Source of the DNA: Favolaschia claudopus
Lineage: Eukaryota > Basidiomycota > Agaricomycetes > Agaricales > Mycenaceae
Assembly (NCBI GenBank): GCA_037176885.1
Contig: JAWWNJ010000021.1
Coordinates: 2,170,001 to 2,234,000, forward strand
DNA length: 64,000 nt
Reading direction: 5' to 3'
This document shows, piece after piece, positions 57,130 to 64,000 of the stretch. A program made the position numbers and the translations under genes. The notes under the pieces are model-generated. The model was not told where the DNA came from, did not search any database, and worked only from the letters and a program-made list of their open reading frames with translations. Every line of letters begins with the position of its first letter. Position 1 is the stretch's first letter.

Positions 57130-57445
57130 GGCACTTTTCAGTGCTACACCCCACCGAGAAACGGTCTTGATAGGTTAAAAGTACTCGCAAATACGACCTC
57201 AGTCATATGTTACTTTACCTAGATTCCTACAGTTTTGGACCCGCAATGGCTGCTTGAAGATGGTCATTTTGGTCATTTTTTGAATAAATCTGGCATTTTT
57301 CGGCCAAAATGGCCATCTTACAGCAACTATTACGGGCTCAAATCGGCAGCAAACTAAGTAAAGTCAGATATGACTGAGATCGTCTTTAGGAGTACTTTCA
57401 TCCTATGATGCTTATTTTCCTGTAGGGTTCACCGCTGAAAAGTAC
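57130..57445. repeat. Fold-back element with about 150-bp arms
   Basis: CACTTTTCAG.G, AAAGTACTC, CTCAGTCATAT, ACTTTAC and AAGATGG.CATTTTGG appear in this order on the left and inverted on the right, meeting in the centre. Diverged arms indicate age. CAG flanks both ends. Confidence 0.6.
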
Positions 57446-58990
57446 AGTATAAAAAAACACATGAAAAAATTGACTGTGGCTCGATTACCATATATGGTAA
57501 TTGGGTCGTTCGCTCAAAAATTTTCATTTCACTCAGATTTCATGTCCTGCACTTTGTTTGAGCCCAGAGACCACGTCAATGACTCGAAACGCCTTGTTGC
57601 ATTGTTTTCTGCAGCCACTGTAAAACCTGCTACCATAGAGCTGAATTCAGGAATTTTGTGCAATTTTGACTGCTGCCCAAGCTAATGGTGAAGTTTATCT
57701 GGCAGGGACTCGGAACCGTGTGGACCGAACTTGGTAGTATTCCTGCCTTTGTGGTTTCTTCGAAGGTCGGGAGGACTCCTTATACTTAATTTTCTATTGA
57801 TGCCAGCCCTTGGCTGAGAGTATTTCTTTACTGCAGTTTCCCCTGATTGTTCTGTTTAACATCACGTATTGATGGCGTACTCGTGGGAGAGTAGGCACAT
57901 TGCACAGCCATCCACTTTTTGGGAACCTCAGACAAAAGGGGGGAGCAAGTAAGAGGTGGGCGGCCGAAAAATCCCGGATATCAACCCCCCCTCGAAAGTT
58001 GAGTTGAAACTCAAAATAGGTCGGACCGAGGTCCGCGCTCTCGGCCGGTCGGATTTGCTTTCTCGACTCCAGTTGAAATGCTGGGGCAAAACTTGAAACC
58101 ACCGACTTCCTTCGGTCCGACTTCCAGGGGGGGGCGGGGGGGAGGGGGGGGGGATATATTATAATTTATACTCGCGTGGTCCAAATGCCTGAACAACGAG
58201 TTTACGGAAAACAAATAAGTAGTTAAATGTAGAGGTGGCTATCTCCACATATCGCTACAAATTGTCAACCGAGCACACACAAATTCCAGGGGTTTGATCA
58301 CACAAGACGCTGGCAATCGGTGAAAACTGGCCGGCCGTTGGAATGGCGGGACCTCCGGTTAAAACCCTGTGGGACCTGGGTCGAGTTCTCTCTTCCCAGG
58401 TAAAAATCCCCGGTGTCCACCAGTACACCGACGCTGTCGCATGTCGTCCCTTTGCAGTGTGCATGCGCACCATCCCATTTTGCAAAGAAACGAGCCCACG
58501 GACTTCTGGGCTGGCGTTGGCCAGAGCTTGGTAATAGAAAGGAAAAGGCTTGACGTGTAAAGGCGCTTAAATTTGAGCTTGAACGACTTGAACTTGAGCG
58601 CGGACACGGAGGCGAGCGAGTGGCGACAATGAAATCACCGCTCGACAAATCTACACGGCGTAATACGGCGGCACGGCCCCGAATGGTGCCCGGGTCGGGC
58701 CGGGTAGCGACCCGGGAACTCCGGTTGCTAAGCGCAGTGCCAGCAAAGCTTTCGGCGCTGTGCGCCCCCGCTGCCCACTTTGTGCTTGAGGACGCCACCG
58801 AAGACTCTGAGGAATGGCCAAAAGGATGGGAGTGGGACTCGGGTAAACCCCGGAAAAAGGCTGATAGTGGGACTCGGATGCTCGGATAGAAAGATTTGAG
58901 CTCTGATAGTGGGACTCGGCTCATCGGCACATCAAGATAAATGATGTAGATCACAGCACATAATTAGCTTGAAAATACCGCCCCGACGCT
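57446..58990. other. Intergenic with a G-tract
   Basis: 58123-58152 has three long runs of G (8, 7 and 11) separated by single bases, a strong G-quadruplex candidate. A minus frame 58298-58954 (Ser/Arg-rich, ATG present) has no recognised domain. Confidence 0.35.
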
Positions 58991-59006
58991 TTAGAATATT
59001 AACTGG

Positions 59007-59131
59007 CCCCACGCAGTGGGCCTCCGCGGCGAGCGGTAGCACCACGCAGTGGGCCCAGCGGCGAGCGCAAGCACCACGCAGTGGGCCTAGCGGCGAGCGT
59101 TAAGGGGGGTCCGCGGGGGTCTCCCCCGCGC
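59007..59131. repeat. Three-unit minisatellite followed by a GC hairpin
   Basis: ccacgcagtgggcc ... gcggcgagcg starts at 59009, 59042 and 59073 (31-33 bp period). Next to it CGCGGGGG tct CCCCCGCG forms a hairpin. Confidence 0.75.
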
Positions 59132-59664
59132 TACATGAATCAAATTTTCAGAATAAATAATGAAAATAACTCGAGATCTATCAACGCCAAGACCGGATTG
59201 GCGTTGTTCTCACTTTGATGGGATAGGACAACACTGTTTGCTTTGGTGGTATCCTCCTGCTTGCCGGTGTCGAGCATAGGGGTGGCCACGATGTCCATAA
59301 ACGATGGGAGTGGGGAGCCAGAGGAAGTGCGCGGCGTGGACGTTGGGGGGAAGTTGGGGAAGTAAGAAATAGAAGGTACGTGAATATTGATTGGCGACGT
59401 AGTTCTCGTACATCGGAACAGACTTTACCTCCGCGCAGGTGCTGGCTGGGGCAATAGGCGTTCGAGTGGTGGATAGGCGTTCGGGTATTATTTAGGCGTT
59501 CGCCGAACGCCTATGCTCCTAATCGTGTATGTACTCGCCCCCTGCAGAAGCTCTGAGCCTCCCTAAATATACCTCAGAGCCCTAACCAGCGTTGTTTTGG
59601 CCTTCGGCAGTCACAAAAAGAATGGATCAGGCTGGGAATGGAACTTACACTATTCTGATCATTT

Positions 59665-59895
59665 TCAAGAAAAATTCTTTCCATCACATACCTCAAGCCC
59701 TTCCACCAATAGCTCTTTACTGACCTGAATGGTTTGTGGTGACATTGAGGCACCATTTTCGCTGGTGAGACAGACTTGATCGCCGTGATATTTGCCGGGA
59801 TCAACATCGCCTTTTGGGTCAGCCCCTCGCGGCGGCATTCGTCGAGTGCACGATGCTCGGCGGCCCGCAGCCACCGAATACATCAGCTCAAACAT
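59665..59895 (-). CDS. Hypothetical protein exon
   Basis: Minus strand, ATG at 59895: MFELMYSVAAGRRASCTRRM, PPRGADPKGDVDPGKYHGDQ, then SMSPQTIQVSKELLVEGLE followed by GTATGTG, a good donor. The continuing exon was not fixed. Regular codon pattern, no domain. 59132-59664 to its right-hand side on this strand holds nothing recognised except TAGGCGTTCG repeats near 59455-59515. Confidence 0.35.
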   Translation of the reverse strand: MFELMYSVAAGRRASCTRRMPPRGADPKGDVDPGKYHGDQVCLTSENGASMSPQTIQVSKELLVEGLEVCDGKNFS

Positions 59896-60814
59896 GAGAT
59901 GTGCTGCGCGGGATTTTCACTAAATTATGGGCAAAGAGATGTATTAGGGTACTGGCTAAGACTTGAATTTCATGTTGAATGCATTTGCACCTTCCAGAGG
60001 CAAAAGAATGCGAGCGGAGGGGTTATGGTAGGTCGCCCACGCTCCCATCATCACCAAAATAGATCAAACGTCAAAGGCTGTCATTGTAATTACCGATTAG
60101 GAAACATATCCGCCTCTGAGCTCTCCGCCCACTAGGACTACGCAGGAAGGTCTGCGTTTCCGAGATTAAGATCTCATTCAACTCCGCACTGATTACTGTA
60201 AAATTTCTGCTGCAACAGTTCAAGACATGGCTCAACCAACTCATCTGCACAGTTTGTCCGAGGTAGAAAGGCATGTCGCAAACTTCTTTTTCCTGTTACC
60301 GGCGACGGTCGTCCGCGGTCGTTTGTTATCGGGGAGCTTCAGGTCGTCAGCCTGACAGCCGCCTCATCGAAGGGGCTCGGAAACGATTGGGGCATATCGT
60401 ACCCGACAGCCTGACAGCCCGATGATGTCTTTTCGGGCACGATCTCCAACTACTCCAGAACTAATGAAAAACAAGAAAATTCTATTCATTCAGTCCGAAG
60501 TCGCTTGGTTGCAAGCAGGTTTGTAGTACTTGGCTTTGAAGTGATAAGTTGTAATGATGATTGAACTTTGAACTTGAGTTGAAGTAGAGTCTAATAAATT
60601 GTATTGAGTCTGTGTAACAATCGTGAGCAGTCAGAGTTGAACCGGCGTGGAGTACAAGAGAAAACGCAGCCCTTACCGTTCGGCCACGCGCGCATTATTG
60701 GTTGAGGAAGTGAACTCCAACATACTTATGAGGTCAGCTCCACAGCCAAGCACGACCAAACAAATGACACGATCTGACGGCTGCCATGGACACTCACCGA
60801 CTCTATACACCTTC
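59896..60814. other. Intergenic, no supported gene
   Basis: cgacagcctgacagcc-type short repeats near 60340-60420; overlapping small frames only. Confidence 0.25.
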
Positions 60815-61447
60815 ATGTCTCCTACCTCTGCTACCCTTCGTCGCTCGTCCTCAGACATCTCACACGTCTCGGACTCAGAACCCGAGCGCATCGCCGCCAC
60901 GCAGCGCGCCAAATCATCTCGGAAGGCTCGCCGTCAACGCGATGCCTGGATTCCCAATGTCTCCTCGTCGACAAATGAAGACGTATCCGGCCGGATTTTG
61001 GTGCTGGAGGACACGGTGAAGCAACTGGAATGCGAGTTGAAGCTCATGCGGGACGAGATCCGCGGTATGCCCGGTGCGTAATAGTACTTTCCATTAATTC
61101 AATTCATTCATTACATCCCGTCGGCAGCCGCGCCCAGACTATCTGTGACTCGGCGTGCAACCGCCAGTCCACCGACTACTCCTCCGCCCAAGCGATTCCG
61201 CGTCCATCACGACGCATGTGTTGGGAACGACAGCCCACTCAGTCGCATCGACTCGCCCCTCATCCATCAAAGCTCCTTACGTCTCAGCACTCCGGAACGG
61301 GATGCGAATAGTCGGGAGCTTGAAGAATCTGTGCGGTCTGCAATCTATGGCACCAAATCCCCCCAGCTTTACATCTCAGGCAAGGAGAACATCGCCTCAC
61401 CATCCCCAACGAAGCGAAAGGTTTTGACGAGGAGATGTAATGACTAA
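60815..61447 (+). CDS. Hypothetical coiled-coil protein, 192 aa
   Basis: Exons 60815-61073 and 61128-61447 joined by a 54-nt GTGCGT...GGCAG intron; frame is kept (259 + 320 nt). ATG at 60815: MSPTSATLRRSSSDISHVSD, basic stretch QRAKSSRKARRQRDAW, then LEDTVKQLECELKLMRDEI, a short coiled coil. After the splice a Ser/Pro-rich basic tail (TPPPKRFR, SPSPTKRKVLTRR). No enzyme domain. Lies 5' of the Plavaka remnant but I see no sign they are one gene. Confidence 0.5.
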
Positions 61448-61508
61448 AATCTTTTTTTTCATACGAAACAATATATTCTTTTTGTTCCAATTGCATTGCT
61501 CGAGTGAT

Positions 61509-61890
61509 TTACTGGTCATCACCACTCTCCTCGCCATTACCGGTCTCGCCATCCCCCGCATTGTCCATGTCAACGTCCTCCTCCTCCTCGACCTCGGCAT
61601 TTCTGATCGCATCCAACGCAGCATCCAGCTCGTCACCACCGGCAGCGCCATTCGTGACTCTGACATCCCCAAGACTCATTTCACTGTCCGGGAAAAGCTC
61701 CGCATCCCACTCTCTGAAAAGTGCGAGAACGGGCTTGGAGCGGGTCTTGTAACGAGCCACGTCAAGATGTTTCCTATCGTGCTCCGTGCTCTCTGGCTGC
61801 CGTCCGAGATCAGAAACGCATCGGGCAATGGAGGCGGAGTCATAATTGGATTCATGATTATGGTGTGTGTTTCTTCACTCTCAGCGAAAG
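61509..61890 (-). CDS. Acidic C-terminal exon of an unidentified gene
   Basis: Minus strand, open from about 61890: HNHESNYDSASIARCVSDLG, then KHLDVARYKTRSKPVLALF, REWDAELFPDS and a long Asp/Glu-rich tail ending at 61509. No ATG in the exon; a spliced upstream exon is implied but is overlapped by the Plavaka remnant beginning at 61921. Could be the 3' end of a transposase-linked gene. Confidence 0.35.
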
Positions 61891-61920
61891 CAGAATTCGT
61901 TCGGAATTCGATTTTCTTAG

Positions 61921-64000
61921 GTTGAAGACCCTGGTCATTCCAAAAATCGTACGGAGCGTCAAAACTACGAATTCAATCAATTCAAGCGTGAAATCTACCA
62001 GCAAGTCATGGAAAAGCTCTTCGAAACGATCTGGAAAAAGTCATGGTTTGGGGAACCTGTCCGTTGCGGTGATGATGTGGTTCACAACCTTTATCCGGGG
62101 TTCTTAATTGAGTCCTTGGATTTTGAGGAGGCGTGGAGCTTCACCTGTTGCCGAGCTAACCGAGCGAAACACCCTTGCCCCCGCTGTCTCGTTTCTCACG
62201 AGATGCTCGACTGCCTTCATCAGTTCTTTCCGTTGCGCAGCTCTGAAGCGATGCGGAATGTGGTTGAAAGAGCCAGGTGTGCTCCCACAGCAGCTCAACG
62301 AGATAAGCTCTTGATGGACCACGGTCTGCACGACGTACCGGTATGAGTTTATTTGGAAAGCTTGTCTAGATACTGATTTATTCAGCATTTCATGTGGAAC
62401 ATCCGTTTCTCTGACCCGTACCTTTCGTTCATTTATGATCTCCTCCATTTTCTCGAGGCAGGCAAGTGGGGACACCACCTGTGGTCGCTAACGTTAGATC
62501 TCCTCGAGAAACTCGGTCTGCTTGCCGAAGTCACCAAACGGTATGTTCCCGATCCGCGTAGATCCTCAATTAACTTCCGTCATAGAATGGCAAAATTCTC
62601 TCGCTGGGGAAATCTCAAACATATCAACGACTTGGCTACGAAAGATTTCACTGACGGCCAAACTCATCTCGATATTCTCAAGGTCAGAGTTTTGTTTGGG
62701 CAATTGTTTGTCTACGAAATTCAAGGAGATGCTGAGAAACCCTTTCCTCTTAGTGTATTGTTTATATTCTCTGCGAGATTCTCCCCCCAAAATCGACGCT
62801 GATACCGTGCATCCGAGCCCTGTTGAAGTGTCGAATGTTGCTTGGCTTACGCGTGATGACGACGAGTCGACAGCTTGTCGTTCAACAATGCATAGAAGAC
62901 TACGAAAAATGGTGCAAGGTACGGCCACCATTTTACATTAAGCTCGAGTTGCTGACTAGTTCTATCTGAAGCGCGTTTCCGAGGACTACGACAAGAACTT
63001 CAAGTTTCCGAAACAACACTATCTTATACACGCCCTCGATGATGTTCGTTTGAAGGGTGTGCTGCGCAACGGTACCACTCGAACGGGGGAGGGAATACAC
63101 CAAGAAGTCAAACAACACTATGGCCAGACAAATAAGCGCAACACGGAAGCCCAGGTGAGCTAATGTTGAATCTTACTCCAATGAAAACACTTAGAATAAG
63201 CAGATTTCTATTCGCGACGAGGATCAAGAGGTTGTCGCTCGGACGCGCCTGTTGATTGACGATTTTTTCAGGCGCGCTTCGCAAACGGCTGAATTAGAGC
63301 CTTTGCGGTAGCTGCTGGCGGCTAATTTTTCTCACGACCCACTAAGCACCTGGTCTCAAGTAAGCCACCCTGAGCAGCTGTTATGAAGGACATCTCAAGG
63401 TGGCTAACTTGGCCCAGTAGCATCAGCAGTCGTTGTGTGGCACGAGCCGCCAGTTCGTGTGGCGGCTCACCGCAAAGGCTCTATTGTCAGACGCCAGCAG
63501 CGACACCGATGCCACAAATCAAGAAGCCGATGTTGCTCAGTTCAAACAAGGCTCCGCACGGCGTGTCCCGAAATCACGGATCCCGCCCGCAAATGGGGAG
63601 AACCAGTGGATTTTTGGCTCGCCACTGCAGTATGGCGACAGCCGCAGTTACGAGGATTTACATGGGGGAAATAATCCCATATACCGTGCTCTTGATCCTC
63701 GTCTTCGAGAATTTCTGCACTCGCAATTTCCCGACGAATATCTGACTTACGAGGACACGATCATGGCAAGTGTTTCTTTTCTTTTTCCTTGCGCAAACCA
63801 GATCGAGATATTTCAATGTGTTTACATTGCGTATCAGTCAAAGGATGACTGGACCAATGCTGAGGATATTTTGCGCTGCAACAGTAACTGGTACAATTCT
63901 GGGCCTCGGTACGATTGTGTCCTTTTCAACTCTGATCAACCGGGCGTCGCATGTGCTCGATTGCGATCCCTCGTTCGCTGCCAGCTGCCCTCAGGTCGTG
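61921..64000 (+). pseudogene. Plavaka-type (CACTA/KDZ) transposase, 5'-truncated, MITE-interrupted, runs off window
   Basis: Exons 61921-62340, 62386-62540, 62586-62682, 62754-62918, 62960-63154, 63195-63296 continuing at 63484 after a MITE, then 63802 onward; phases agree at every junction. Motifs in order: GDDVVHNLYPGFLIESLDFE, HPCPRCLVSHEML, HFMWNIRFSDPYLSFIYDLLH, CIVYILCEILPPKSTLIPCI, QCIEDYEKWCK, NFKFPKQHYLIHALDDVRLK, GVLRNGTTRTGEGIHQEV, QWIFGSPLQYG, VYIAYQSKDDWTNAEDILR and PRYDCVLFN. These match the mushroom Plavaka family, which has an RNase H-fold DDE core. A 36-nt GCAAGT...ACCAG segment at 63766-63801 is probably a GC-AG intron (it can also be read through). The N-terminal several hundred residues are missing left of 61921. 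Confidence 0.8.
63297..63481. mobile_element. TA-MITE family A relative inside the Plavaka exon
   Basis: TA at 63295-63296 and 63482-63483. Ends GAGCCTTTGCGGTAGC / complement; interior diverged from copies 1-3 but keeps CGGCTAATTTTTCTC and AGGTGGCTAACTTGG. Removing it and one TA restores the host frame. Confidence 0.85.

Noticed and set aside
59007..59100. CRISPR-like spacing of a repeat
   Set aside because: Three nearly contiguous GC-rich units of 31-33 bp without unique spacers; an ordinary minisatellite.
62754..62777. A frameshift or 25-nt intron in the Plavaka gene
   Set aside because: A normal 71-nt intron (62683-62753) joins LDILK to CIVYILCEILPP in phase.
1..64000. CRISPR arrays, bacterial operons, Shine-Dalgarno sites, rRNA genes
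   Set aside because: None seen; spliced genes and fungal families show the sequence is eukaryotic.

Overview
The window looks like part of an agaricomycete (mushroom-type basidiomycete) genome. The evidence is the short GT-AG introns (about 36-71 nt) that restore reading frames, a GAL4-type Zn2Cys6 regulator, a MYND finger gene, a fungal alpha-kinase, an EAF3/MRG chromatin gene, and fungal transposon families (Plavaka/KDZ, PIF-Harbinger, Tc1/mariner, MULE, hAT, Tad-like LINE, Ty1/copia). No bacterial, organellar or rRNA signature is visible. Most of the 64 kb is transposon-derived; few host genes are present and several of those are broken.

Layout. 0-5 kb: a CACTG-ended element with a nested MITE, an alpha-kinase gene, a Zn2Cys6 gene (minus strand) and more MITEs. 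5.7-8 kb: a multi-exon RNase D-like 3'-5' exonuclease family gene (minus strand), with a 138-bp Harbinger-type MITE at its 3' side and an identical-length twin at 9.07 kb. 9-19 kb: gene-poor, with MITEs, LTR-like promoter repeats, a poly(A) retroposon, an AAGGCCTTAA palindromic element, 161-bp tandem repeats, and a CAAGCTTGATCA element holding a tRNA-like unit. 20-21.3 kb: a well-preserved two-exon gene derived from a fungal transposase but lacking the catalytic core. 22.4-23 kb: a MYND gene remnant. 24-26.6 kb: two MITEs and a fragment of the exonuclease-associated family. 28-32.6 kb: nested elements whose target-site duplications can be read (MULE, hAT, MITEs) and a dead Tc1 transposase. 33.8-37.7 kb: a Harbinger transposase pseudogene, a copia LTR remnant, two MITEs and a LINE reverse-transcriptase remnant.

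39.06-42.28 kb is the most interesting unit. Inverted ends of about 45 bp with TA duplications enclose a four-exon Tc1/mariner-type DDE transposase (one nonsense codon) and, convergent to it, a second gene of unknown function. It looks like a two-gene transposon. 42.4-46.5 kb: LINE ORF1, fold-back elements and a zinc-finger gag-like ORF. 46.6-50.1 kb: a Ty1/copia element with a nearly complete pol. 53.07-55.82 kb: an EAF3-like gene split by a MULE that carries further nested MITEs; without the insert all five exons fit in phase (303 codons). 59.7-61.9 kb: small unidentified genes. 61.9-64 kb: a Plavaka transposase that runs off the window, interrupted by a TA-MITE of the family also seen at 1.2, 8.9 and 45.1 kb.

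The genes do not form a pathway. The region reads as a transposon graveyard in which insertion order can be worked out from duplicated target sites and empty/occupied site pairs. Start codons quoted are ATG unless stated; where no ATG is seen the 5' end is left open.
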